64,000 nt of DNA from Labrenzia sp. CE80. Its GTDB lineage: Bacteria > Pseudomonadota > Alphaproteobacteria > Rhizobiales > Stappiaceae. How positions within the stretch are numbered: the first letter of the stretch is position 1; each line of letters begins with the position of its first letter. A program made the position numbers and the translations under genes. The notes beneath the pieces are model-generated. The model saw nothing but the letters and a program-made list of their open reading frames with translations, did no database searches and was not told where the DNA came from. Below, piece after piece: positions 19,446 to 28,505 of this stretch. The stretch lies in assembly GCF_009650605.1 (NCBI RefSeq), contig NZ_WAJT01000001.1, positions 930,001 through 994,000 on the forward strand. Direction: 5' to 3'.

Positions 19446-19844
19446 CTAGATCCCAAACAGAACCGTATACATGGTTCGGCCAGGCATGAGTGCGAAAAAA
19501 CCGGCTATCAGCAAGGCACCTGTGTAGAGCAGTATCATGGTCTTGCCGTGTTCACGGATGTCTTTCCGGCGCGCTTCAAGGACGCCGTTGATCAGACCGT
19601 AGAGGGCCAAAAGAGAGAGTATATGGATCGGGCTGAACGGTCCCCACAGGCGAATTTCATAGATGAAAAAGCTCGACCCTGCGATCCAGAGCATCAAAAT
19701 TACCCAGACATAGCCGAGCGTCCTGTGTGGCAGCGTGCCCTTGGGCGCCGCCAATTGAACAGCACCAAGCGCGAAGGCTGCGAGGGCAGCGAGCGCGTGA
19801 CTCGCGACCAGCCAGCCAGCTTCCAATAGCGGGGCAATTGTCAT
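19446..19844 (-). CDS. DUF2306 family membrane protein
   Basis: 132-residue integral membrane protein with four predicted helices. Conserved features include the PKGTLPHRTLGYVWV and REHGKTMILLYTGALLIAG segments with the histidines that mark DUF2306. Function unknown. It lies between the PPOX flavoprotein and the ATPase gene with gaps of 8 and 3 bp, so these three genes form one transcription unit. Confidence 0.82.
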   Translation of the reverse strand: MTIAPLLEAGWLVASHALAALAAFALGAVQLAAPKGTLPHRTLGYVWVILMLWIAGSSFFIYEIRLWGPFSPIHILSLLALYGLINGVLEARRKDIREHGKTMILLYTGALLIAGFFALMPGRTMYTVLFGI

Positions 19845-19852
19845 AGTTCACC

Positions 19853-20467
19853 CTACCACATGGTTTTGGCGGCGCGATCCGGCCATTCGTCGTCATAGGT
19901 CTTGCCACCGACTTCGCTGCTGGACATGTGATCCAGGATTTGCCCGGGGGTGGGGAGAGCTGTCGTGTCGACATGATTGGCACTGTCCCACAAACCTGCG
20001 CGAATGACGGCACGTGCGCATTGGAAATAGATCTCCGAGATCGTTATGCGGATCACGCAACGTGGCTCCTTGCCCTTCATCGCAAGGTTCTTCAAAAGCT
20101 CCGGATCCGTCGTCAACTCCGCCGTGCCGTTGATGCGAAGCGTGGTGCCGGACCCGGGGATCAGCATCATCAATGCGACGCGCGGGTCGCGCACGATGTT
20201 GTGCAAGGAATCGATCCGGTTGTTGCCGCGCCGATCGGGCATCAGAAGCGTTTTTTCATCCTGAATGACGAGACATTGGCCTGCGTCACCGCGCGGCGAA
20301 CAATCGAGGCCCTCCGGACCTGCGGTTGCCAGGGCGCAGAAGGGTGAGGCCTCGATCAGAGCCCGGTATTGTGTCGTCACCCTATCACTGACCTTCGCCG
20401 TCGAGGCCAATACAGGCGTGCCGTAGAGCTCCTGGAGTTCTTCGGTCGAGGTGATTAGATGGTCCAT
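19853..20467 (-). CDS. FMN-dependent PPOX-type flavoprotein
   Basis: 204-residue split-barrel flavin-binding protein of the pyridoxamine-phosphate-oxidase superfamily. FCALATAGPEGLDCSPRGD, RRGNNRIDSLHNIVRDPRVALMMLIPGS and the C-terminal RAGLWD match the MSMEG_1061/DR2398-like subgroup. It probably binds FMN and reduces or oxidises an unknown small molecule. The start is supported by AGGG 7 nt upstream. First gene of a small operon. Confidence 0.87.
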   Translation of the reverse strand: MDHLITSTEELQELYGTPVLASTAKVSDRVTTQYRALIEASPFCALATAGPEGLDCSPRGDAGQCLVIQDEKTLLMPDRRGNNRIDSLHNIVRDPRVALMMLIPGSGTTLRINGTAELTTDPELLKNLAMKGKEPRCVIRITISEIYFQCARAVIRAGLWDSANHVDTTALPTPGQILDHMSSSEVGGKTYDDEWPDRAAKTMW

Positions 20468-21012
20468 CGTCGATCCCTTGTTTTCACGTTTTGCCGGTTT
20501 GATCAGTCTGGATGTCGAAAGAGTGTTTCAGGAGCACTTGTCATTCTTGCGAATAGTCGATTCGACGACACATTCTAAGCTGCATGGGGTTGCGCTGGGC
20601 TCGCTGATACAATTTGCAGGCGTTGGTCGGAAAGATGCGTCTATGACTTTTGGATAAGACGATTTTGAGATTAATTAGCCGGAGATGTCGATTTGATCAT
20701 GCTGCGCTGCGGTGTTGATTGGCATTTTGCAAATAAAAATAGCTGCATATTGGAATGATGCGCTGCATCATCAGCGTCAAATTTGAAATTTCTCTCCCAT
20801 GCTTGAATATTCTTCTCTCCGAATTGCCAACTAGACCACGCCGATAGTCGTATTGCTTGTTTGGCTTACGCTTTTCTACAGTCGCAGCAGCTTGTAGTCC
20901 CTGCGGCAAAGTGGTCGATGTTTCGGCCCGGACGTGTTGCTCGGGGCCGCTGGCGTCCTGCAAGTGTTTGCAGACATTCGTGTAGGCTTTTGGGCCTTTC
21001 TGGGAGGAAAGC
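20468..21012. promoter_or_regulatory. intergenic region upstream of the branched-chain-type ABC operon
   Basis: 545 bp without a credible gene. Markedly more AT-rich around 20690-20830. A short dyad GATGC-GCT-GCATC lies near 20757-20770. A strong ribosome binding site (GGAGG, 5 nt spacer) directly precedes the ATG at 21013. The long leader fits a regulated, highly expressed transport operon; no riboswitch was recognised. Confidence 0.5.
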
Positions 21013-22368
21013 ATGACCCTTATACGTAAACCATTCAGCCGTCGTTCCATTTTGCGTGCTGGTGCCGCAGGTGGCATCGGTCTGGCTGCTCCAACGATCT
21101 TCACCAGCAACGCATGGTCGGCCGGTTATCTGAACGAACCGACCGGTTCTACCGTGACGCTCGGCTTCAACGTTCCTCAGACTGGTCCCTATGCGGACGA
21201 GGGTGCGGACGAACTGCGCGCGTATCAGCTTGCTGTCGAGCACCTCAACGGCGGCGGCGACGGCGGAATGCTGAACACCTTCTCGTCGAAGGCGCTCAAA
21301 GGCAACGGTATCCTCGGCAAGAAAGTCGAGTTTGTGACCGGTGACACGCAGACCAAGTCTGACGCCGCGCGTGCTTCTGCCAAGTCCATGATCGAAAAAG
21401 ACGGCGCCATCATGATCACCGGTGGTTCGTCCTCTGGTGTGGCTGTGGCTGTGCAGGCTCTCTGCCAGGAAGCCGGCGTCATCTTCATGGCCGGTCTGAC
21501 CCACTCCAACGACACCACTGGTAAGGACCGGAAAGCCAACGGCTTCCGTCACTTCTTCAACTCCTACATGTCCGGTGCAGCACTTGCTCCGGTGTTGAAG
21601 AATGCCTACGGCAATGACCGTAAAGCCTACCACCTGACCGCCGACTACAACTGGGGTTACACCACCGAGCAGGCGGTCAAGGAATCCACAGAAGCAATGG
21701 GCTGGGAGACTGTCGAGACAGTCAAGACCCCGCTGGCTGCGACTGACTTCTCTGCCTACATCACACCGGTCTTGCAGTCAGACGCAGACGTGCTGGTGCT
21801 GAACCACTACGGCGGCAACATGGTGAACTCGCTCACCAACGCTGTTCAGTTCGGTCTTCGCGACAAGGTCGTCAACGGCAAGAACTTCGAGATCATCGTT
21901 CCGCTTTACTCCCGCCTGATGGCGAAGGGTGCAGGCGCCAACGTTAAAGGCATCTTCGGTTCCACCAACTGGCACTGGTCGCTGACCGACGAAGGTTCCC
22001 AGGCGTTCGTCCGTTCCTTCGGCCAGAAGTACGGCTTCCCGCCGAGCCAGGCTGCTCACACGACCTATGTTCAGGCGCTGCTTTATGCTGATGCCTGTGA
22101 GCGTGCAGGCACCTTCAACCCATGTGCTGTCGTGGAAGCCCTGGAAGGCTTCGAGTTCGACGGATTGGGCAATGGCAAGACGCTGTACCGCGCAGAAGAC
22201 CACCAGTGCTTCAAGGACGTTCTTGTTGTGAAGGGTAAAGAAAACCCGACCTCCGAGTTTGACCTTCTTGAAATCGTTGAGGTCACCCCTGCCGAGCAGG
22301 TCACTTACGCACCGGATCACCCGCAGTTTGCTGGTGGTGCTCTCGGCACCTGTAACCCGGGCGCATAA
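21013..22368 (+). CDS. branched-chain-type ABC transporter substrate-binding protein (Tat-exported)
   Basis: 451-residue periplasmic binding protein of the Peripla_BP_6 (LivK-like) class. It starts with a twin-arginine signal, SRRSILRAGAAGGIGLAAP, cleaved near ASA/GYL at about residue 37, so it is exported folded. The mature protein (TVTLGFNVPQTGPYADEGADE...) is longer than LivK, as in amide/urea or other amino-compound binders of this superfamily. Codon choice (CGT, GCT, GGT) suggests high expression. First gene of a five-gene operon. The ligand is not deducible; amino acids, urea, amides or aromatic compounds are possible. Confidence 0.9.
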   Translation: MTLIRKPFSRRSILRAGAAGGIGLAAPTIFTSNAWSAGYLNEPTGSTVTLGFNVPQTGPYADEGADELRAYQLAVEHLNGGGDGGMLNTFSSKALKGNGILGKKVEFVTGDTQTKSDAARASAKSMIEKDGAIMITGGSSSGVAVAVQALCQEAGVIFMAGLTHSNDTTGKDRKANGFRHFFNSYMSGAALAPVLKNAYGNDRKAYHLTADYNWGYTTEQAVKESTEAMGWETVETVKTPLAATDFSAYITPVLQSDADVLVLNHYGGNMVNSLTNAVQFGLRDKVVNGKNFEIIVPLYSRLMAKGAGANVKGIFGSTNWHWSLTDEGSQAFVRSFGQKYGFPPSQAAHTTYVQALLYADACERAGTFNPCAVVEALEGFEFDGLGNGKTLYRAEDHQCFKDVLVVKGKENPTSEFDLLEIVEVTPAEQVTYAPDHPQFAGGALGTCNPGA

Positions 22369-22381
22369 TCTTCAAAAACTA

Positions 22382-22412
22382 AGGGACAGGGCGGTTTTTC
22401 TGCCCTGTCCTT
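22382..22412 (+). terminator. stem-loop after the binding-protein gene (attenuator)
   Basis: Nine perfect pairs, GGACAGGGC with GCCCTGTCC (22384-22392/22402-22410), extendable by two pairs, with a T-rich loop and only TTATT after it. Located 13 bp after the stop of the binding-protein gene and 65 bp before livH. It probably stops part of the transcripts or protects the upstream mRNA, so binding protein exceeds membrane components. Confidence 0.75.
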
Positions 22413-22476
22413 ATTCCCTGTAATTCGCGCGGTTGGGTGTTGCCGCGACGCGCGCTGATGATCCGAGCTGAGAGCG

Positions 22477-23508
22477 ATGGACGCGATACTTCTTCAAATC
22501 TTGAATGGTCTGGACAAAGGCTCAGCCTATGCGCTGATTGCCTTGGGTTTGACCCTCATATTCGGCACATTGGGCGTTGTGAACTTCGCCCATGGGGCCT
22601 TGTTCATGATCGGGGCCTTCTGTGCCGTGACCCTGAGCCGGCTTTTGTCCGTCTCCTTCGTGACGATCGACGAAACCCGCAAGGATTTCCTCGGCAATCC
22701 GCTCAAAGTCGAAACACCTTACGTGGAAGCCTGGTTCGGTCCCGACGTGGGCGCAGCCATTATCGACTGGTCGGTTCCCCTCGCTATCCTGTTCTCCATT
22801 CCGATCATGGCCCTGGTTGGTCTCTTCATGGAGCGTGGTCTGATCAAGCATTTCTACAAGCGCCCGCATGCCGACCAGATCCTTGTGACCTTCGGCCTTG
22901 CCATCGTCCTGCAGGAAATCATCAAGTATTTTTACGGCGCAAACCCGATCCCGACCCCTGCGCCGGAAGCCTTTGCAGGCAGCTTTGACTTCGGTGCCCT
23001 GGTGGGTATGGATCCCAATGTGATCATCTATCCGTACTGGCGTATCGTCTACTTCATGTTTGCAGCGCTCATTGTCGGCGCGGTCTTTGCCTTCCTCCAG
23101 TTCACGACTTTCGGCATGGTCGTGCGTGCAGGCATGGCAGATAGGCAGACAGTCGGTCTTTTGGGGATCGATATCGATCGCCGATTCACCTTCATGTTTG
23201 CCTTGGCCGCGGTGGTGGCCGGACTAGCAGGGGTAATGTACGCCCCGATCAATTCCCCCAACTACCACATGGGCATGGACTTCCTTGTTCTGAGCTTCGT
23301 GGTTGTGGTTGTCGGCGGTATGGGCTCCTTGCCGGGCGCAGTCGCTGCAGGGTTCCTCCTGGGCATCCTGGAGAGTTTCGCCTCTATGGCTCAGGTCGTC
23401 GCGCTGTTCCCAGGCATCAACCAGATCATCATCTATCTCGTTGCGATCGTGATCCTCCTGACCCGTCCGCGAGGTCTGATGGGCCGCAAAGGTGTTATGG
23501 AAAGCTAA
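22477..23508 (+). CDS. livH: branched-chain-type ABC transporter, permease LivH
   Basis: 343-residue permease with about eight membrane helices. The LivH pattern is seen in NGLDKGSAYALIALGLTLIFGTLGVVNFAHGALFMIGAF and the late loop VVVVGGMGSLPGAVAAGFLLGILESF, which carries the coupling helix. It forms the channel with LivM. An internal insert (about residues 65-90, LSVSFVTIDETRKDF...) makes it longer than E. coli LivH. LivM follows after 3 bp. Confidence 0.92.
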   Translation: MDAILLQILNGLDKGSAYALIALGLTLIFGTLGVVNFAHGALFMIGAFCAVTLSRLLSVSFVTIDETRKDFLGNPLKVETPYVEAWFGPDVGAAIIDWSVPLAILFSIPIMALVGLFMERGLIKHFYKRPHADQILVTFGLAIVLQEIIKYFYGANPIPTPAPEAFAGSFDFGALVGMDPNVIIYPYWRIVYFMFAALIVGAVFAFLQFTTFGMVVRAGMADRQTVGLLGIDIDRRFTFMFALAAVVAGLAGVMYAPINSPNYHMGMDFLVLSFVVVVVGGMGSLPGAVAAGFLLGILESFASMAQVVALFPGINQIIIYLVAIVILLTRPRGLMGRKGVMES

Positions 23509-23511
23509 ATC

Positions 23512-24717
23512 ATGCTTGGACTTAACAAAAAAGACACTTCGCTCTTCTTCATCGTGCTTGCGCTCGTCGTGTTTGCTCCGCTCCTGTTGAACCCGTTCCC
23601 GGAAGGTTCGGAGCTGGCGCAGTTCAATGCAGGCTATCCGGATCTGATGCAGCGCTTCCTGATCTTCGGGATCTTCGCAGTCGGCTTTAACATCCTCTTC
23701 GGCCTCACTGGCTATCTCAGCTTTGGCCATGCGGCTTTCCTGGGTGTCGGTTCCTACGCCGGTGTCTGGATGATGAAGCTGCTGACCATGAATGTCATTC
23801 CGGCGATCTTCATGTCAGTGGTCTTCGCAGGTCTGTTTTCCCTTCTTGTAGGGTACATTTCTCTGCGGCGCTCAGGCATCTACTTCTCGATCCTGACGCT
23901 CGCCTTTGCACAGATGTCGTTTTCGCTGGCTTATTCGGTCCTGACGCCGATCACCAACGGGGAAACCGGCCTGCAACTGGCACTGAATGACCCGCGTGTG
24001 CTGGGAGTCAGCCAGGTAGACGGCTCGATTCCCGCGGCCAACTTCTTCGGCATTGCAATGCGTGACAGTTTCGAACTGAGCATGGGAAGCTGGCTCTTCA
24101 CGTTCAATGCTGGCTACTATCTGTGCGCGGTCGTGATGATGGTCGCATTCTATATAGCAATCCGGATTTTCCGCTCGCCCTTCGGCATGATGCTGAGGGC
24201 CGTGAAATCCAACCAGCAGCGGATGAACTTCACCGGCTTGAATTCCAAGCCCTACACGCTGGCAGCCTTTGTCATATCCGGAATGTATGCCGGATTGGCC
24301 GGCGGACTCATGGTGGCAATGGACCCGCTTGCAGGTGCTGAACGCATGCAGTGGACGGCATCTGGCGAGGTTGTTCTGATGACGATCCTCGGCGGTGCAG
24401 GGACCTTGATCGGACCGGTGCTTGGCGCAGGCTTCATCAAGTACTGCGAGAACATCTTCTCCAAGATCAATGACAACATTCTCTATGACTGGTTCGCGAG
24501 CCTTCCCGAAGGCGTTGCCGACTTCCTGGTGTTCGTCATTCATCCCTTCATCGGCAAGGGCTGGCATTTGACCCTTGGCATCATGTTCATGCTGATCGTC
24601 ATCTTCCTGCCGGGTGGCATCATGGAAGGCTTCGAGAGGATTGGCCGGCTGTTCAAGCGCAAGCCGTCCTCCGGCGAGAGCATCAATGCCAAAACGTCGA
24701 CCACGCCAGCTGAATAA
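23512..24717 (+). CDS. livM: branched-chain-type ABC transporter, permease LivM
   Basis: 401-residue permease. The conserved FNILFGLTGYLSFGHAAFLGVGSY and VVLMTILGGAGTLIGPVLGAGF segments identify LivM. About ten membrane helices and a short charged C-terminal tail (KRKPSSGESINAKTS). Partner of LivH in the inner membrane. Eleven bp separate it from livG. Confidence 0.92.
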   Translation: MLGLNKKDTSLFFIVLALVVFAPLLLNPFPEGSELAQFNAGYPDLMQRFLIFGIFAVGFNILFGLTGYLSFGHAAFLGVGSYAGVWMMKLLTMNVIPAIFMSVVFAGLFSLLVGYISLRRSGIYFSILTLAFAQMSFSLAYSVLTPITNGETGLQLALNDPRVLGVSQVDGSIPAANFFGIAMRDSFELSMGSWLFTFNAGYYLCAVVMMVAFYIAIRIFRSPFGMMLRAVKSNQQRMNFTGLNSKPYTLAAFVISGMYAGLAGGLMVAMDPLAGAERMQWTASGEVVLMTILGGAGTLIGPVLGAGFIKYCENIFSKINDNILYDWFASLPEGVADFLVFVIHPFIGKGWHLTLGIMFMLIVIFLPGGIMEGFERIGRLFKRKPSSGESINAKTSTTPAE

Positions 24718-24728
24718 GGTGAACTGAT

Positions 24729-25484
24729 ATGGAAATCCTCAAAGTCGAGGGTGTGAACAAGTCGTTCGGCGGACTGCGTGCTCTCAACAATGTCAACTTC
24801 AAGGTGGAAGAAGGTACGGTTCACGCGATCATTGGACCGAACGGTGCCGGCAAATCGACCTTCCTTAACTGCATGATTGGCCGTCTGGTACCTGATACAG
24901 GGACCGTGATGTTCGGGGACGTTTCGCTGACCGGCATGAAGCCCCACCAGATCAACCAGGTGGGTGTCTCGCGTGTATTTCAGACGCCGGAAATCTTCGG
25001 CGATCTGACATTGCTGGAAAACGTCATGATCCCCACGCTGGCTAAGCGCGACGGCGAGTTCGCTCTCCATGCGTTCGTTCGTGTCGATCAAGATACGGAA
25101 GTGCGCGACAAGGCCCTTCACATGCTTGAGGACGTTGGCTTGGCTGAAAAGCGGGAGATGGTCGCCAACAGTTTGTCGCGCGGCGACAAGCGGCGTCTCG
25201 AGCTGGCGATGTGTCTGTCACAGGACCCCAAGCTGCTGCTTCTGGATGAGCCTACCGCTGGCATGTCCAGGGCTGATACCAACAACACGATCGATCTCCT
25301 GAAGCGGATTGGCGATCGCGGGATCACCAAGGTCGTCATCGAACACGATATGCATGTTGTGTTTTCGCTTGCTCAGAAGGTGACTGTCCTTGCCCAGGGC
25401 ACAATCATCGCCGAGGGCAAGCCGGAAGACATCAAGGGTGACCCGCGCGTTCAGGAAGCTTATCTCGGAGGAGCGCACCTATGA
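24729..25484 (+). CDS. livG: branched-chain-type ABC transporter, ATPase LivG
   Basis: 251-residue ABC ATPase. Walker A GPNGAGKST is at residues 36-44, Walker B is LLLLDEPTAGMS, and the H-loop is in VIEHDM. The signature reads LSRGDKRRLELA rather than LSGGQ-x; LivG proteins often have a divergent signature, but the arginine in place of the second residue is worth noting. The last 4 bp overlap livF. Confidence 0.92.
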   Translation: MEILKVEGVNKSFGGLRALNNVNFKVEEGTVHAIIGPNGAGKSTFLNCMIGRLVPDTGTVMFGDVSLTGMKPHQINQVGVSRVFQTPEIFGDLTLLENVMIPTLAKRDGEFALHAFVRVDQDTEVRDKALHMLEDVGLAEKREMVANSLSRGDKRRLELAMCLSQDPKLLLLDEPTAGMSRADTNNTIDLLKRIGDRGITKVVIEHDMHVVFSLAQKVTVLAQGTIIAEGKPEDIKGDPRVQEAYLGGAHL

Positions 25485-26260
25485 GCGTTATCGACGATCA
25501 ACTTTCCGGCAAGACTGCGCCGGGCATCAAGCCGGTCAAGCCGCAGGGCGGGGCTCCGGCATTTTTCTCCGCTTGGGACATGCACGCCTACTATGGCGAG
25601 AGCTACATCGTTCAGGGCGTTAACTTCGATGTTCGTGAGGGAGAGATCCTCGCACTTCTAGGCCGCAATGGTGCGGGCAAGACCTCGACATTGCGGACGA
25701 TTGCGCGCATGGATGATCCGCAGCTGACCCACGGCGAGATCTGGCTCGATCACAAGCCGCTTCATGAAATGAAGAGCTTCGAAGCTGCCCGGGTCGGAGT
25801 CGGCCTCGTCCCGGAAGACCGGCGGATCATTCCCGGCCTGACCGTTCAGGAGAACCTGGAGCTTTCCCAGATTGCGGAACCCAAGGGCTGGTCCATCGAG
25901 CGTATCTATGACCACTTCCCGCGTCTTGCAGAGCGCCGCAATCAGGAAGGCACGACCATGTCTGGCGGTGAGCAGCAGATGCTTGCCTTGGCGCGCGTTC
26001 TGGCCCGTGATATCAAGTTGTTGCTGCTGGATGAGCCCTACGAAGGGCTGGCACCAGTGATCGTTCAGGAAATCGAGCGCATTTTGGAGGGGGTCAAGGA
26101 GCTTGGCATCACCACCATTATCGTCGAGCAGAACGCCATCGCTGCGCTTCACTTGGCGGACCGCGCCGTGATTCTCGACATGGGCGAGGTGGTTTTTGAT
26201 GGCGCCGCTCAGGAGGTGCTCGACAATGTGGAGCTGAGGCACGAGTATCTGGCGATCTGA
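25481..26260 (+). CDS. livF: branched-chain-type ABC transporter, ATPase LivF
   Basis: 259-residue ABC ATPase with Walker A GRNGAGKTS, signature MSGGEQQMLALARVL, Walker B LLLLDEPYEGLAP and H-loop VEQN, all typical of LivF. It has an N-terminal extension of about 30 residues before the ABC core (GKTAPGIKPVKPQGG). Last gene of the operon, closed by a strong terminator. Confidence 0.92.
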   Translation: MSVIDDQLSGKTAPGIKPVKPQGGAPAFFSAWDMHAYYGESYIVQGVNFDVREGEILALLGRNGAGKTSTLRTIARMDDPQLTHGEIWLDHKPLHEMKSFEAARVGVGLVPEDRRIIPGLTVQENLELSQIAEPKGWSIERIYDHFPRLAERRNQEGTTMSGGEQQMLALARVLARDIKLLLLDEPYEGLAPVIVQEIERILEGVKELGITTIIVEQNAIAALHLADRAVILDMGEVVFDGAAQEVLDNVELRHEYLAI

Positions 26261-26290
26261 TCGCCTGCGATTCTGTTGTTCTCAATCATG

Positions 26291-26320
26291 AGTCGGCGTC
26301 GATCAGACGCCGACTTTTTT
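26291..26320 (+). terminator. intrinsic terminator of the liv-type operon
   Basis: Ten-bp perfect stem AGTCGGCGTC/GACGCCGACT (26291-26300/26306-26315), 5-nt loop GATCA, then a run of T residues. Confidence 0.92.
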
Positions 26321-26366
26321 CGTGCCGGTTTTCACGCCCGTCAGATCATCCGCTTGAGAACGTCCA

Positions 26367-27323
26367 ATGCTGCTGCTTTCGCAGGAAGAAACCCGTAAGG
26401 CCTTGCCATTCATCGCACTTGTTGACGCGCTTGATGTCATGTTCAAGAGCGGCTGTGAAATGCCCGTCCGCCACCACCATGACATGGCGGTTCCGGGAGA
26501 ACCCGATGCTACGATGTTGCTGATGCCAGCCTGGGTGCCCGGGGCTTTTTCTGGTGTGAAGATCGTCAATGTGATGCCTGGAAACTCCGGCAGGGGCCTG
26601 CCGGCGATCTCTGCGGAATATCTTCTGTCAGATGCGCGGACCGGCGAAATGCTGGCGATGATCAATGGCGGTGAATTGACGGCCCGCCGCACGGCCGCGG
26701 CGTCCGCGCTCGCGGCGCGCTATCTTGCCCGCAAAAATGCAAGCCACCTTGTCGTGGCGGGGACGGGTAGGGTTGCCCTGAATCTGGTGGCGGCGCATTT
26801 GGCTGTGAGGCCGATCACGCATGTGACGTTCTGGGGGCGCAGTCTGGACAAGGCACAGGCACTTGCTGCTGAGGCGGCAGCGCTCTACGGGATCACAGTC
26901 GAGGGGACGTCAGATCTCGAACAAGCGGTGCGCGCAGCGGACATCGTCAGTGCAGCGACCCTGTCAAACGACCCGTTGATCCTTGGCGAATGGTTGCAGT
27001 CAGGAACGCATGTCGACCTTGTCGGAGCGTTCAAGCCCACCATGCGGGAGAGCGACGATGAGGCGGTGCGCCGGGCCGTTGTCTTTGTTGATACGCGTGA
27101 GAGCTGCTCCAAGGAAGGCGGGGATATCTCCCAGCCGCTGGCATCCGGTGTCCTGACCGCATCGGACATCAAGGCCGATCTCTATGATCTTGCGCGAGGC
27201 CTGCACAAGGGCCGTGCAGACGACGCCGAGATCACGCTTTTCAAGTCCGTTGGGGTGGCACTTGAAGATCTTGCAGGCGCGATGCTTGCCTATAGAACAG
27301 TGACGTCGCCTACCACGTCATGA
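26367..27323 (+). CDS. ornithine cyclodeaminase / mu-crystallin family protein
   Basis: 318-residue NAD(P)-dependent enzyme. The Rossmann motif reads VVAGTGRVALNLVAAHLA near the middle. The ADIVSAATLSNDPLI and VDLVGAFKPTMRESDDE segments match the OCD/mu-crystallin family, including the acidic catalytic region. Members act as ornithine cyclodeaminase, delta-1-pyrroline-2-carboxylate (ketimine) reductase or alanine dehydrogenase; the exact reaction cannot be fixed here. It follows the ABC operon but is separated by its terminator. Confidence 0.85.
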   Translation: MLLLSQEETRKALPFIALVDALDVMFKSGCEMPVRHHHDMAVPGEPDATMLLMPAWVPGAFSGVKIVNVMPGNSGRGLPAISAEYLLSDARTGEMLAMINGGELTARRTAAASALAARYLARKNASHLVVAGTGRVALNLVAAHLAVRPITHVTFWGRSLDKAQALAAEAAALYGITVEGTSDLEQAVRAADIVSAATLSNDPLILGEWLQSGTHVDLVGAFKPTMRESDDEAVRRAVVFVDTRESCSKEGGDISQPLASGVLTASDIKADLYDLARGLHKGRADDAEITLFKSVGVALEDLAGAMLAYRTVTSPTTS

Positions 27324-27357
27324 GTATCGTCGTTTTGCAAAACAGAGATGAAGCGCA

Positions 27358-28461
27358 ATGAAAACAATCAAGATGGAAATAGCGTCGGTTGCCGGCTTTT
27401 TGCTGTTTGGAGTATTTCTGTATGCTGGTGATGCGATAAATCCGTTCCAGATTGGTTTGGGCGGCTCGCTCGGCGTTCTTGCGGTTCTTTTTCTCGGAAT
27501 GATGTGGTGTGCATTTTCGGTCGTGCGTCATGCGGAGTGTTTGGCGACGCTGCTAGGCGAACCATATGGCACCTTGATCCTGACACTTGCGGTCATCGGC
27601 ATCGAAGTTGCTTTGATTTCAGCAGTGATGTTGTCGGGGGATGCCAAGCCCACGCTGGCACGCGAGACCATGTTCTCGGTGTTTATGATCGTTCTGAACG
27701 GCCTTGTTGGCCTTTGCCTTCTGTTGGGAGGTCTGCGCCACCGGAACCAGACCTACAATCTGCAGGGGGCAAACGCATTTCTGTCGGTTCTTATTCCCCT
27801 GGCTATATTTGCACTGGTATTGCCGAGGGTGACTCATTCTGCTCCAGGCGGGCAGTTGTCGAACCTGCAGGCCGGATTTGATGTCATCATGTCTGTGGTT
27901 CTCTATGGTGTGTTTCTGGCGATACAGACCAAGACCCACAGCGATATCTTTCGTCAGCCAAACGCCAGTGATGATGACCACGAGCACGGCGAACTGGTCC
28001 TGCGCAGTATTCCCTTTCATGTGGTGGGACTATTGGCAGCGCTTTTGCCGATTATCCTTCTGTCAAAGAAGCTAGCGATCTACGCGGATTTTGCCATTGA
28101 GGGAATCGGAGCCCCCCTGGCTCTTGGAGGCTTCCTGGTTGCTGCGCTGATTCTGATGCCCGAGGGGTTGAGCGCCCTTCAATCCGCCAGGGAAAACAAA
28201 CTGCAGAGGGCGGTCAATATTTGCCTTGGCTCTGCGGTTGCGACGATAGGCCTGACAGTGCCTGCTGTTCTGGTGATTAGCCACATCACCGGCGAGCCGA
28301 TTGAGCTGGGCCTGGAGATCGCCGACATTGTGCTGCTGGTTCTGACCCTCGTCGTCAGCATTGTCACCTTCGCAAATCGCTCAACGAATTACCTGCAGGG
28401 CGCGGTTCACCTGGCGCTCTTTGCAGCTTACGTCATGATGATCTTCGATCTGTCTGAGTAG
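27358..28461 (+). CDS. Ca2+/H+ (CaCA) antiporter, ChaA-like
   Basis: 367-residue membrane protein with about eleven helices. The first alpha repeat is visible as VVRHAECLATLLGEPYGTLILTLAVIGIEVALI, with the glutamates that coordinate the cation. The second repeat includes ALILMPEGLSALQSARENKLQRAVNICLGSAVATIGL. It exports Ca2+ (or Na+/K+) in exchange for protons. It starts 34 bp after the cyclodeaminase gene and may share its transcript. Confidence 0.9.
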   Translation: MKTIKMEIASVAGFLLFGVFLYAGDAINPFQIGLGGSLGVLAVLFLGMMWCAFSVVRHAECLATLLGEPYGTLILTLAVIGIEVALISAVMLSGDAKPTLARETMFSVFMIVLNGLVGLCLLLGGLRHRNQTYNLQGANAFLSVLIPLAIFALVLPRVTHSAPGGQLSNLQAGFDVIMSVVLYGVFLAIQTKTHSDIFRQPNASDDDHEHGELVLRSIPFHVVGLLAALLPIILLSKKLAIYADFAIEGIGAPLALGGFLVAALILMPEGLSALQSARENKLQRAVNICLGSAVATIGLTVPAVLVISHITGEPIELGLEIADIVLLVLTLVVSIVTFANRSTNYLQGAVHLALFAAYVMMIFDLSE

Positions 28462-28505
28462 GCGGTTTCCGGCGTTTATCCCAAATCGCTTTGGCGTGCC
28501 GGAAA

